Shown here: positions 8,426-16,360 of the stretch, piece after piece
Numbering within the stretch: position 1 is the first letter of the stretch
How the letters are laid out: each line of letters starts with the position of its first letter
Source: Bordetella parapertussis
Lineage (GTDB): Bacteria > Pseudomonadota > Gammaproteobacteria > Burkholderiales > Burkholderiaceae_B
Reading direction: 5' to 3'
Assembly (NCBI GenBank): GCA_945911685.1
Contig: CAMEAW010000019.1
Span: forward strand, 1 to 34,201
Length of the DNA: 34,201 bases
The notes under the pieces: generated by a model
Databases searched by the model: none
Told to the model about the DNA's origin: nothing
Seen by the model: only the letters and a program-made list of their open reading frames with translations
Translations under genes and position numbers: made by a program

Positions 8426-9091
8426 CTACAGCACGACGGTGCGTTGTACCGCATCCACAACAAACGCTTCCCACTGTTTAAAGGTGGCCGGCGCTTCTAG
8501 ATTTTCGCCTAAAAAGGCAGACAACGTGAAGCGATTGGATTGGTAAAAATAACCAAGGGCAGCGATCATCATGTACAGATCGCGTGACGACAGGTCTTTT
8601 CTAAATACACCTTGTTCGACACCGCAGACCAAGACCTGATCTACGACGCCAATGGCGGGTGATGAATATTCGCGGGCTTTGCTGGATTTGGCGATATGTT
8701 TACCGCCGTGCAGATTTTCGCTGTTTAACAAGGTGACAAATTCTGGATTTTTTTTGTAGTACTGCAAAATGAATTGCACAACTTGCTTGAGAGCGACGAG
8801 TGGTTGGGCGGTGTCAAGCTTAAGTGCCGCTTCGGCATCGTTAAAGCGTCGATAGATCTCTTCAAGAGCCGCGACAAACAAGCCTTCTTTATTACCGAAG
8901 TAGTAATAAATCATACGGTCGTGCGAGTTGGCCGCTTTGGATATTTGATCGATGCTGCCCCCATCTAGGCCATGCTTGGCGAAGATCTTGATTGCGGCGC
9001 GCAAGATGTTCTCGCGTGTGGTCTCAGACGAACGCTCACGCACTCCGGTTTTACGCGGCGCTTTGAGCGGGGCTGCAATGCGGGTGCTCAT
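8426..9091 (-). CDS. TetR-family transcriptional regulator
   Basis: A 221-aa regulator with an N-terminal TetR helix-turn-helix (ENILRAAIKIFAKHGLDG, then IDQISKAANSHDRMIYYYFGNKEGLF, residues about 27-72) and a helical ligand-binding C-terminal domain of the large TetR group. Its start overlaps the end of fpr by four bases (ATGA), so translation is coupled, and the enamidase gene follows 82 bp later. The natural inference is a local repressor that senses nicotinate or a pathway intermediate and binds the paired palindromes at 9954-9991. Pseudomonas putida nic genes are likewise controlled by a TetR-family repressor (NicS), though orthology cannot be judged here. The N-terminal tail before the DNA-binding domain is basic (KAPRKTGVRERSS). 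Confidence 0.9.
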   Translation of the reverse strand: MSTRIAAPLKAPRKTGVRERSSETTRENILRAAIKIFAKHGLDGGSIDQISKAANSHDRMIYYYFGNKEGLFVAALEEIYRRFNDAEAALKLDTAQPLVALKQVVQFILQYYKKNPEFVTLLNSENLHGGKHIAKSSKAREYSSPAIGVVDQVLVCGVEQGVFRKDLSSRDLYMMIAALGYFYQSNRFTLSAFLGENLEAPATFKQWEAFVVDAVQRTVVL

Positions 9092-9861
9092 TGTTCGACA
9101 AAGGCCCTTTCGATCACGTAGTCGCCTGGCTTGGTTGTGTTGCCTTCGTTAAAGCCGCGCTGCTCAAGCATGGTTTTCAAATCCCGTAACAAACCGGGGC
9201 TGCCACAAATCATAATGCGATCTTGCGCACGATCAAGCGCTGGGACACCTAAATCTTTAAAGAGTTTTTCGTTTTCGATCAGAGTTGTGATGCGGCCCAT
9301 CTGCTTGTATTGTTCGCGCGTGACGGTCGGGTAATAGCGGAGCTGTTTAGCGACCATTTCACCTAAAAATTCGTGCTGAGGCAACTCTTGAGTGAGATAA
9401 TCATGATAGGCGAGTTCGGCGACGTCGCGCACTGAATGTACCAAAATCACTTCTTCAAATTTTTCGTAGGTTTCAGGATCGCGGATCACGCTTAAAAACG
9501 GTGCTAAACCGGTGCCGGATGAGAACATATATAAGCGCTTGGCAGGCAATAAATAATCAATCAGTAGTGTACCGGTTGGCTTGCGACCCACTACGATCGA
9601 GTCACCGACTTTGATGTGCTGCAGCTTTGACGTGAGCGGGCCGTCTTCGACCTTAATACTCAAAAACTCGAGATGTTCTTCGTAATTGGCGCTGACGATG
9701 CTGTAAGCGCGCAGCAAGGGTTTGTCATTGATGCGCAGCCCGATCATTGTGAAGTGACCGTTGCTAAAGCGTAAAGAGGGATCGCGGGTAGTGGTAAAGC
9801 TAAATAGGCGATCAGTCCAGTGGTGTACGGATAAAACGGTTTCTTCGTTGAAGGCGCTCAT
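9088..9861 (-). CDS. fpr: Ferredoxin--NADP+ reductase
   Basis: A 257-aa FAD-dependent ferredoxin/flavodoxin-NADP reductase. Visible parts are the FAD-binding LRAYSIVSANYEEHLEFLSI, the NADP-binding SSGTGLAPFLSVI and the C-terminal IMICGSPGLLRDLKTMLEQRGF; the final residues VERAFVEQ-type end (VIERAFVEQ) is typical of the bacterial subfamily. The ATG at 9861 gives the usual MSAFNEETVLSVHHWTDRLF start; an in-frame TTG six codons upstream is less likely. It is the first gene of the leftward operon and is divergent from the Hnr-like reductase gene. Since 6-hydroxynicotinate reductase of E. barkeri takes electrons from ferredoxin, a role in supplying NADPH-derived electrons is inferred. A general housekeeping role is the alternative. 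Confidence 0.92.
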   Translation of the reverse strand: MSAFNEETVLSVHHWTDRLFSFTTTRDPSLRFSNGHFTMIGLRINDKPLLRAYSIVSANYEEHLEFLSIKVEDGPLTSKLQHIKVGDSIVVGRKPTGTLLIDYLLPAKRLYMFSSGTGLAPFLSVIRDPETYEKFEEVILVHSVRDVAELAYHDYLTQELPQHEFLGEMVAKQLRYYPTVTREQYKQMGRITTLIENEKLFKDLGVPALDRAQDRIMICGSPGLLRDLKTMLEQRGFNEGNTTKPGDYVIERAFVEQ

Positions 9862-9953
9862 GATTAGTTTAGGTATCAAAATCTTTTAAGTCAGGGGCCG
9901 GCTCAATAAATACATTGCGAGCGAGCGAGGGATGCATTAAATTAAACACCAAA

Positions 9954-9991
9954 TGTAGTGAATGCAACACTAAATTGTAGCAAATGCTACA
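9954..9991. promoter_or_regulatory. Paired operator palindromes in the fpr/hnr divergent control region
   Basis: The 199-bp gap between the divergent fpr and hnr starts contains two related 16-bp elements. TGTAGTGAATGCAACA is at 9954-9969 and TGTAGCAAATGCTACA is at 9976-9991. The second is a perfect 7+2+7 inverted repeat and the first is a degenerate copy. Their spacing is exactly 22 bp, two helical turns, so both face the same side of the DNA. A leftward -35-like TTGCAT overlaps the first element. A rightward -10-like TGTAAT (10011-10016) lies about 20 bp beyond the second. This arrangement suits repression of both operons by the adjacent TetR protein. The promoter boxes are inferred; the repeats are seen directly. 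Confidence 0.7.
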
Positions 9992-10060
9992 TTTATGTTA
10001 ACCCCTGTGTTGTAATTTAGGCAACGACTAAAAGGCAATAAGCTTTTAATCTCTTCGCAC

Positions 10061-11650
10061 ATGACTGAACACACGAAAACCGACGGACTTTCAGCGCAGG
10101 TGCCCCCGGCAGCGACCGAGGGCGATGCAGGCGCACCTGTCGCCCAGGCGCGTTCTGCTGGCGCAGTCAAAATCGAGTGTAACGCTTGCCCAGTCTTGTG
10201 CCAGATCAGTGCGGGGCGCAGCGGGGCTTGTGACCGTTACGCTAATCACGAAGGTGCACTGATTCGGGTAGATCCAGTATTAGTGCTGAATCGTGCTTTG
10301 AAAACGGCTGAGCCAGCATTGGTACCCTTTGCCCCTGGTGCCTCTGAAGGCGTCTGGGCCGGCGACCTCGTGCATGCCAACGATATTTTCATTACAGGCG
10401 TAGGCTCGTCAACCACCTACCCAGATTACAAGCCCGCCCCGTTTATCGTGGGTTCGGAGATTGATGGTGTCGATATGGTGACGGTTGTCACCGAGGGCAT
10501 CTTTAGTTATTGCAGCTTAAAAATCAAAATTGATACCGACCGTTATTTGGGGCCTGAGCAAGCCAACGTGCTGTGCCGAGGCGAGGTGGTGGGTCACGTG
10601 ACCACCGCCGAGTACGGTTCGCAAATGCTCTCTTTGGGTGGCGTGCACCACTTAACTGGAGGCAGCAAAAAAGAGGGTCGCATCACCATGGAGATGATGC
10701 AGGCCCTGGGCAACAAAGAGGCCGCCGAACTGAGCATCGAGGGCGGCGCGCAGTTGGTGATTCAGGCTGGACGCGCGCCTATCGTCAACGGTGTGACCGA
10801 GCAACGCATGCGTGTTGGTTGCGGCTCGGCTGCAATTGGTATTTTTGCGCAACAGTTTTTTGAGCTGGCCGACGAGGTCGTGGTGGTGGATGATCACATC
10901 ACGGGCATCTTGACCGAGCACCAGGCGGGCTGTTGTTTGAATATGCGCCCGTCCGGGATTTCGATTCGCGGTCGTCGCTCAACCCCTGGGCGCTATTTTC
11001 AAGTGGCAAACCCCGGAACGGGGTGGGGCGGTACCGACATTTCAGATCCCTTGGCCATTATTGAAAAGTGGGATTCAAAACGTGCTTGGCCCGGTTTGCG
11101 GTTACTCATGACCTCAACCACCGGTGAACATGCTGCCTGGTTCGTTCTCGACGAGGATTTGGTTCCTAAACAAAAAGAGATTCCGGCCGCAGTGCAGACG
11201 GTCATCGACCGTATCGGTGAAAACTGTGAACCCTCAATGACCACGGTGCTGTTCTTGGGCGGAGCCGGAGGTAGTTTGCGCGCCGGTGTCACAGACAATC
11301 CGGTGTTACTTACGCGTGCAATTAAACAAGCCTTGGTCAACGTGACCTGCGGCGGGGCGCCAGCTTATGTTTGGCCCGGCGGAGGGATTACCGTGATGGT
11401 TGACGTACTGCGTATGCCAGATAACAGCTTCGGCACAGTGCCCACCCCAGCGATCGTTGCACCTTTCGAATTCAGTATGCGCGCAGAAGATTTTAAAAAG
11501 CTAGGCGGCCATATGGCGTATGTGCGACCGCTTGACGCAGTGCTGCGTCAAGGGGCGTGGCACGCCGATGGTGCGCCGACCGCGCGCAAGTGGGTGATGC
11601 AGCCAACTCAAAATCCTTGGCCTTTGGGTCAGCCTCCGCAGCTAGGTTAA
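10061..11650 (+). CDS. hnr: 6-hydroxynicotinate reductase-like Fe-S protein
   Basis: A 529-aa iron-sulfur protein that I recognise as resembling 6-hydroxynicotinate reductase, which reduces 6-hydroxynicotinate to 1,4,5,6-tetrahydro-6-oxonicotinate. A cysteine cluster near the N-terminus, C40-x2-C43-x3-C47-x9-C57 (IECNACPVLCQISAGRSGAC), is a likely [4Fe-4S] site. Further cysteines at 151, 172, 254, 291, 292, 389 and 430 could hold more clusters. The E. barkeri enzyme is known to carry covalent flavin, one [2Fe-2S] and two [4Fe-4S] clusters. No classical DGxSGAT flavinylation motif is visible here. The first about 35 residues are Ala/Pro-rich and poorly conserved-looking, and there is no strong Shine-Dalgarno sequence at 10061, so the start is uncertain. 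It heads the rightward operon; the UPF0280 gene follows after 5 bp. Confidence 0.75.
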   Translation: MTEHTKTDGLSAQVPPAATEGDAGAPVAQARSAGAVKIECNACPVLCQISAGRSGACDRYANHEGALIRVDPVLVLNRALKTAEPALVPFAPGASEGVWAGDLVHANDIFITGVGSSTTYPDYKPAPFIVGSEIDGVDMVTVVTEGIFSYCSLKIKIDTDRYLGPEQANVLCRGEVVGHVTTAEYGSQMLSLGGVHHLTGGSKKEGRITMEMMQALGNKEAAELSIEGGAQLVIQAGRAPIVNGVTEQRMRVGCGSAAIGIFAQQFFELADEVVVVDDHITGILTEHQAGCCLNMRPSGISIRGRRSTPGRYFQVANPGTGWGGTDISDPLAIIEKWDSKRAWPGLRLLMTSTTGEHAAWFVLDEDLVPKQKEIPAAVQTVIDRIGENCEPSMTTVLFLGGAGGSLRAGVTDNPVLLTRAIKQALVNVTCGGAPAYVWPGGGITVMVDVLRMPDNSFGTVPTPAIVAPFEFSMRAEDFKKLGGHMAYVRPLDAVLRQGAWHADGAPTARKWVMQPTQNPWPLGQPPQLG

Positions 11651-11655
11651 ACAAT

Positions 11656-12567
11656 ATGGGCCCGACATCGCAAGAGCTGTCGCAAGGTCGCCGCCATTTT
11701 CAGCATGGGCCGATCGATATCATTGCCTATGCCGAGGGTGATCCGTCCAGCGTGGCGCGGGCACATGAGGCGGCCTGGCTGCGCTTCGGAAAAATTCTGC
11801 CTGAACTGGTGGACGAGTTGGCTGAATTGCGTCAACCGGTGCGCGGCGAAGGTGGATTGAAAGGACCAATCGCTCAGTCGATGTGGCAAGCGTGCAAGGC
11901 CTGTTTAATTGAGTCAGATGCAGACGCGTTTTTAACGCCGATGGCTGCAGTCGCTGGCTCAGTCGCGCAAGACTTGAGTCTTTGTTACCAAGTGTCGGGC
12001 ATCCGACGCGCCTGGATCAATAATGGCGGCGATATCGCCCTGCATCTCACCGAAGACACTGCGGTGTCGATTGGGCTCTTTGCTGACTTGGCACGCTTGG
12101 ATGAGCAGCAACTCATTGCCGGCGTCCAGACCGATGCTGTATTTAAAGTTGAGTATGGGATGGGCATCGCGGGCGTCGCCACCAGTGGTTGGCGCGGACG
12201 CAGTTTTTCTTTGGGTATTGCCGACAGTGTGACGGTGTTTGCGGCGAGTGCGTCGCAGGCAGACGCCTCGGCGACGATGATTGCGAACGCGGTCAACGTT
12301 GCCGACGCACGTATTAAGCGGCAGCCCGCTAACGCGTTAAAAGATGATTCTGATTTAGGTCAGCAACTGGTCACGGTTGCTGTGCCAGAGTTAAGTCAAG
12401 ATGAAATTCATGAGGCGCTTGAAGCGGGCTTAAAAAAAGCGCACACGCTCAAGCAGAACGGTTTAATCTGTGCCTGTGTTTTAAGTTGTCAGGGGTGGTT
12501 TGTCAGTACTGAAACGGCCCGAATCCAGCGTATGTTCCGAGGTAATCATGCAAGCAAAAATTCGTAG
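11656..12567 (+). CDS. UPF0280 family protein (ApbE-superfamily-like)
   Basis: A 303-aa protein of the UPF0280 family, which has no settled function. ApbE-like hallmarks are visible: the GGD motif in RRAWINNGGDIALHL, the segment GVATSGWRGRSFSLGIADSVTVFA, and the ADASATMIANAVNVAD motif that resembles the ADALAT segment of ApbE flavin transferases. ApbE attaches FMN from FAD to Ser/Thr of target proteins. The gene starts 5 bp after the Hnr-like reductase gene, and the E. barkeri homologue of that reductase has covalent flavin. Flavinylation of Hnr is therefore a specific and plausible inference. The ATG at 11656 is chosen over an upstream in-frame start inside hnr. The next gene overlaps its end by 20 bp. 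Confidence 0.8.
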   Translation: MGPTSQELSQGRRHFQHGPIDIIAYAEGDPSSVARAHEAAWLRFGKILPELVDELAELRQPVRGEGGLKGPIAQSMWQACKACLIESDADAFLTPMAAVAGSVAQDLSLCYQVSGIRRAWINNGGDIALHLTEDTAVSIGLFADLARLDEQQLIAGVQTDAVFKVEYGMGIAGVATSGWRGRSFSLGIADSVTVFAASASQADASATMIANAVNVADARIKRQPANALKDDSDLGQQLVTVAVPELSQDEIHEALEAGLKKAHTLKQNGLICACVLSCQGWFVSTETARIQRMFRGNHASKNS

Positions 12568-13132
12568 AATCGTCGTGCAAATCGACGAGGTGTGGGTTGA
12601 GAACGGTCAACCTGTATCGCCCCCCACACGGCGTGCGCTAGCCATGGCGGTCATCGAGAATCCCTTTGCCGGGCGGTATGTTGAAGATCTAGATGCACTG
12701 ATGACGGTGGGGCAAGAACTTGGTGCCTTACTCGGGCAGCGTTGCGTGCAAGCGCTTGGCATCAAACCCGGCGAGGCCCAAAGCTACGGCAAGGCAGCCA
12801 TTGTGGGTGAGGCCGGTGAGCTTGAGCACGCTGCTGCGATTTTGCATCCAAAATTAGGGGCGCCACTGCGTGTGGCAGTTGAAAAGGGCGCTGCACTGGT
12901 GCCTTCGAGTAAAAAAATGGGTGCAATGGGGGCCACGATTGATGTGCCGCTTGGACACAAAGACGCGGCCTATGTGCGAAGTCATTTTGATGCGGTTGAA
13001 GCGCGTGTCACCGATGCGCCGCGCGCCAACGAAATCGTGGTGTGCGTCGCCGTCACCGATAGCGGGCGTCCCAACCCTCGGGTGGGTGGTTTGAAGCATC
13101 AGGACATGATTGGTAAAGATGGTTTGAATTGA
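12548..13132 (+). CDS. DUF1185 / AA_synth family protein
   Basis: A 194-aa protein of the family called amino acid synthesis (AA_synth, formerly DUF1185). The match is by overall pattern: KIRRIVVQIDEVWVENG at the start, IENPFAGRYVEDL, SYGKAAIVGEAGELEHAAAI, and the end RPNPRVGGL. Structures of the family are, from memory, chorismate-mutase-like in fold; its biochemical role is not established. The ATG at 12548 has a GAGG ribosome-binding site and overlaps the UPF0280 gene by 20 bp, so the two are probably co-translated. Its place between a ring reductase and an ABC importer argues for a step in N-heterocycle breakdown or enzyme maturation rather than general amino-acid synthesis. That is inference. 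Confidence 0.8.
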   Translation: MQAKIRRIVVQIDEVWVENGQPVSPPTRRALAMAVIENPFAGRYVEDLDALMTVGQELGALLGQRCVQALGIKPGEAQSYGKAAIVGEAGELEHAAAILHPKLGAPLRVAVEKGAALVPSSKKMGAMGATIDVPLGHKDAAYVRSHFDAVEARVTDAPRANEIVVCVAVTDSGRPNPRVGGLKHQDMIGKDGLN

Positions 13133-13191
13133 GTATTGAAACGTTGAAACATTGATAGCCAGGGCATGTGCCCGATAAACAGGAGAGTACG

Positions 13192-14406
13192 ATGAAACAG
13201 CACCGACTCAGTATCTTTGCAAGGCTCAGCATCGTGGCAGCGACACTGCTAACCGCCTCATCAACGCTGTTGGCACAAGGTGTCATCAAAATCGGCGAGA
13301 TCAATAGCTACAAAGCTCAGCCTGCATTTCTTGAGCCCTACAAAAAGGGCATGGAACTCGCGATTGAGCAGATCAATGCAGCGGGTGGCTTGAATGGTAA
13401 AAAAGTTGAACTCATCACGCGCGACGATAACGCCAATCCTGGCGACGCCGTACGTGTAGCCGAAGAGCTCGTGTCGCGCGATCGGGTTGATGTGTTGACG
13501 GGATCGTTTTTGTCGCATATTGGCTTGGCGCTGACTGATTTTTCGAAGCAAAAGAAAATGTTCTTTTTGGCGAGTGAGCCGTTGACAGACAAGATTGTCT
13601 GGCAAAACGGTCATCGCTATACGTTCCGGCTGCGGACCTCAACGTACATGCAAGTGGCGATGCTTGTGCCAGACGCCGTCGCGATGAAGAAAAAACGTTG
13701 GGCGATCGTTTACCCCAATTATGAATATGGTCAATCAGCCGTCGCAAGCTTCAAAGAACTGATGAAGGCGGCGCAACCAGATGTTGAATTTGTGGCCGAG
13801 CAAGCGCCCCCACTAGGTAAGCTTGATGCGGGCAGTGTGGTGCAGGCGTTGTCCGATGCCAAGCCAGACGCTATTTTTAACGTTTTATTCGGTGCAGATT
13901 TGGCTAAGTTTGTTCGTGAGGGCAACACCCGCGGTTTATTTAAAGATCGCGAAGTGGTGAGTTTGCTGACGGGTGAGCCTGAATACCTTGATCCACTCAA
14001 AGACGAAACCCCCAACGGTTGGTTGGTGACTGGTTATCCGTGGTATGGCATCAAAACGCCAGAGCATGCGGCGTTCTTGAAGGCATATCAAGATAAGTTC
14101 AAAGATTACCCTCGCCTGGGCTCGGTCGTCGGTTACAGCGCCATCATGTCGCTTGCCGCTGGTATTAAAAAGGCTCAAGGCACCGACACTGAAAAGCTTG
14201 TCGATGCCTTTAAAGGGTTGAATCTGATGACGCCGTTCGGCCCAATTACCTACCGACCCGAAGACCATCAGTCGACGATGGGTAGTTTTGTTGGCCGCAC
14301 GAAAAACGAAGGTGGCAAAGGTGTAATGGTCGATTTTCGCTTCTTAGATGGCGCTAAATTCTTGCCGTCAGCTGAAGAGGTTAAAAAATTGCGGCCTGCT
14401 CAATAA
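13192..14406 (+). CDS. ABC transporter substrate-binding protein (branched-chain amino acid type)
   Basis: A 404-aa periplasmic binding protein of the Leu/Ile/Val (Peripla_BP_6) type. A signal peptide is clear (LSIFARLSIVAATLLTASS, cleavage near LLAQG), followed by VIKIGEINSYKAQPAFLEPY and GMELAIEQINAAGGLNGKKV, the standard opening of this family. The ATG at 13192 has an AGGAG ribosome-binding site 5-6 bases upstream; an in-frame ATG at 13168 is rejected because it lengthens the signal peptide for no reason. It follows the DUF1185 gene by 59 bp and is succeeded by fused permease and ATPase genes. Members of this family import many aromatic and carboxylic compounds, so nicotinate or 6-hydroxynicotinate is the inferred ligand. 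Confidence 0.93.
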   Translation: MKQHRLSIFARLSIVAATLLTASSTLLAQGVIKIGEINSYKAQPAFLEPYKKGMELAIEQINAAGGLNGKKVELITRDDNANPGDAVRVAEELVSRDRVDVLTGSFLSHIGLALTDFSKQKKMFFLASEPLTDKIVWQNGHRYTFRLRTSTYMQVAMLVPDAVAMKKKRWAIVYPNYEYGQSAVASFKELMKAAQPDVEFVAEQAPPLGKLDAGSVVQALSDAKPDAIFNVLFGADLAKFVREGNTRGLFKDREVVSLLTGEPEYLDPLKDETPNGWLVTGYPWYGIKTPEHAAFLKAYQDKFKDYPRLGSVVGYSAIMSLAAGIKKAQGTDTEKLVDAFKGLNLMTPFGPITYRPEDHQSTMGSFVGRTKNEGGKGVMVDFRFLDGAKFLPSAEEVKKLRPAQ

Positions 14407-14467
14407 GCAGTTTTTAATTTACTGTGACTTGGCAAGCGTTGAACGCTGATTGTTGAATGGGCGATTG

Positions 14468-16360
14468 ATGGACTTCTCTGGTTTTGTTGTTCAGCTGCTC
14501 AATGGTCTGGCTGGGGCTTCGTCGCTCTTTTTAGTTTCAGCTGGATTGTCGCTCATCTTTGGCGTGACACGAATCGTGAACTTTGCTCACGGTTCGTTTT
14601 TTATGGTGGGCATTTATGTTGCTTACACCTTAGTCACGCGCTTTGCCGATACGATCGGCTTTTGGCCTGCTCTGGTGTGCGCGGCGCTAATCGTTGGCGT
14701 GCTTGGCGCACTGGTTGAACTCACCCTGATGCGCCGTATCTATCGTGCGCCTGAGTTGTTTCAATTATTGGCCACCTTTGCCCTGGTCTTGGTGTTTAAA
14801 GATGCTGTGTTGTGGCTTTGGGGTCCTGAAGAGCTGTTGGGACCACGTGCACCCGGTTTGAAGGGCGCGGTGCAAATCTTGGGGCGCAGTTTCCCTGCTT
14901 ACGATTTATTTTTAATTGTTGTTGGACCCGTGCTGTTGGGCTTGCTTTGGCTGTTACTGACCCGTACCCGTTGGGGTACGTTTATTCGCGCTGCTACACA
15001 AGATCGTGAGATGGTTGCTGCGCTTGGGGTCAATCAAGCGTGGTTGTTTACCAGCGTGTTCGCGCTAGGCGCTCTATTGGCGGGTTTGGGCGGTGCTTTA
15101 CAACTGCCACGCGAACCCGCAAGCCTTGAGATGGATCTCAACACGATTGGCGCTGCGTTTGTGGTGGTGGTGGTGGGTGGAATGGGCTCGATCCCCGGCG
15201 CGTTTGTGGCTGCATTGTTGATCGCTGAGTTAAAAGCCATTTGCATTTGGTTAGGTGTGGTCAATATTTTTGGTACGGCGATCTCGTTTTCAAAGCTCAC
15301 GTTGGTGGTTGAGTTTTTAGTGATGGCTGTGGTGTTGGTGCTTCGCCCTTGGGGGTTGTTTGGCAGACCACAGCCGCCCTCGCGCCACGCCGCGCATGTT
15401 GAGGCGCCCTTGGGTGCTCCGACACGTTTGACGACTACCTTGCAGTTAGCGGCCGTGGGTCTGTTGGTATTGCTGCCGTGGCTGACCTCGGCTTCGCCTT
15501 ATTTCACGGTGCTGAGTATCGATTTGTTGGTTGCCGTGTTGTTTGCGACTAGTTTGCACTTCATCATGGGGCCCGCCGGCATGCATTCGTTTGGTCATGC
15601 TGCGTATTTTGGTTTAGGCGCGTACGGCGCCGCACTCTTGTTTAAGGCGCTTGGGTTACCCATGGAGATTGCGTTGTTGTTGGCGCCTCTGGTGGCTGGC
15701 GCAGGTGCGTTAGTGTTTGGTTGGTTTAGTGTGCGGCTATCGGGCGTCTATCTGGCGATGTTAACCTTGGCTTTCGCGCAAATTACCTGGGCCGTGGTGT
15801 TTCAGTGGGATGCCCTGACCGGTGGCAGCAATGGGTTGACGGGCGTGTGGCCGGCAGCATGGCTGACTGACAAAAAAAATTATTACTTTTTGACACTCTC
15901 GTGTGTCGTCTTAAGTGTTTGGTTGTTACGGCGTATGTTGTACGCGCCTTTGGGTTACGCCATGCGCGCGGGTCGAGATTCACCGATGCGCGCCGATGCC
16001 ATTGGCATCAATGTCAAACGCGTGCAGTGGGTCGCTTTCGTGATCGCTGGCGTTTTTGCAGGGATGGCCGGCGCGCTTTTCGCTTTTTCTAAAGGTAGTA
16101 TCTCGCCCGAGGCCTTGCATGTCAGTCGTTCGGTGGATGGCTTGGTGATGGTGTTGCTCGGTGGTATTCAGACCTTGGCGGGCCCGATCGTGGGCGCTGT
16201 CAGTTTTACGTGGTTGCATGATGTCATCGCACGCAACACTGAGTATTGGCGCGCGATGCTAGGTGGCATTATCTTGTTACTGGTGTTGTTGTTTCCCGAA
16301 GGGATTGCAGGCTTTGCACGTCGTATTAGTTTGCGCGTGCCAGTAAGGGGACAGACATGA
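14468..16360 (+). CDS. ABC transporter permease, LivH-LivM fusion
   Basis: A 630-aa inner-membrane protein that joins the two permeases of a branched-chain-type importer. The first half (about residues 1-295) is LivH-like: SAGLSLIFGVTRIVNFAHGS, ALGVNQAWLFTSVFALGALL, GGMGSIPGAFVAALLIAEL. The second half (about 330-620) is LivM-like: MGPAGMHSFGHAAYFGLGAY, RLSGVYLAMLTLAFAQI, LGGIQTLAGPIVGAV. The ATG at 14468 starts close to the first helix; an in-frame TTG at 14450 is possible but less likely. The stop overlaps the start of the ATPase gene by four bases (ATGA). The preceding 61-bp gap holds a small AGCGTT-G-AACGCT inverted repeat and nothing else evident. Confidence 0.92.
   Translation: MDFSGFVVQLLNGLAGASSLFLVSAGLSLIFGVTRIVNFAHGSFFMVGIYVAYTLVTRFADTIGFWPALVCAALIVGVLGALVELTLMRRIYRAPELFQLLATFALVLVFKDAVLWLWGPEELLGPRAPGLKGAVQILGRSFPAYDLFLIVVGPVLLGLLWLLLTRTRWGTFIRAATQDREMVAALGVNQAWLFTSVFALGALLAGLGGALQLPREPASLEMDLNTIGAAFVVVVVGGMGSIPGAFVAALLIAELKAICIWLGVVNIFGTAISFSKLTLVVEFLVMAVVLVLRPWGLFGRPQPPSRHAAHVEAPLGAPTRLTTTLQLAAVGLLVLLPWLTSASPYFTVLSIDLLVAVLFATSLHFIMGPAGMHSFGHAAYFGLGAYGAALLFKALGLPMEIALLLAPLVAGAGALVFGWFSVRLSGVYLAMLTLAFAQITWAVVFQWDALTGGSNGLTGVWPAAWLTDKKNYYFLTLSCVVLSVWLLRRMLYAPLGYAMRAGRDSPMRADAIGINVKRVQWVAFVIAGVFAGMAGALFAFSKGSISPEALHVSRSVDGLVMVLLGGIQTLAGPIVGAVSFTWLHDVIARNTEYWRAMLGGIILLLVLLFPEGIAGFARRISLRVPVRGQT

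Noticed and set aside
10061..11650. Ring-opening amidohydrolase (barbiturase/cyanuric acid hydrolase-type) identity for this gene
   Set aside because: The N-terminal Cys cluster and the UPF0280, DUF1185 and enamidase neighbours fit 6-hydroxynicotinate reductase better. A homology search would settle it.
13168..13191. ATG at 13168 as the start of the ABC binding protein
   Set aside because: It adds a polar stretch in front of a normal signal peptide, while the ATG at 13192 has a strong AGGAG site.
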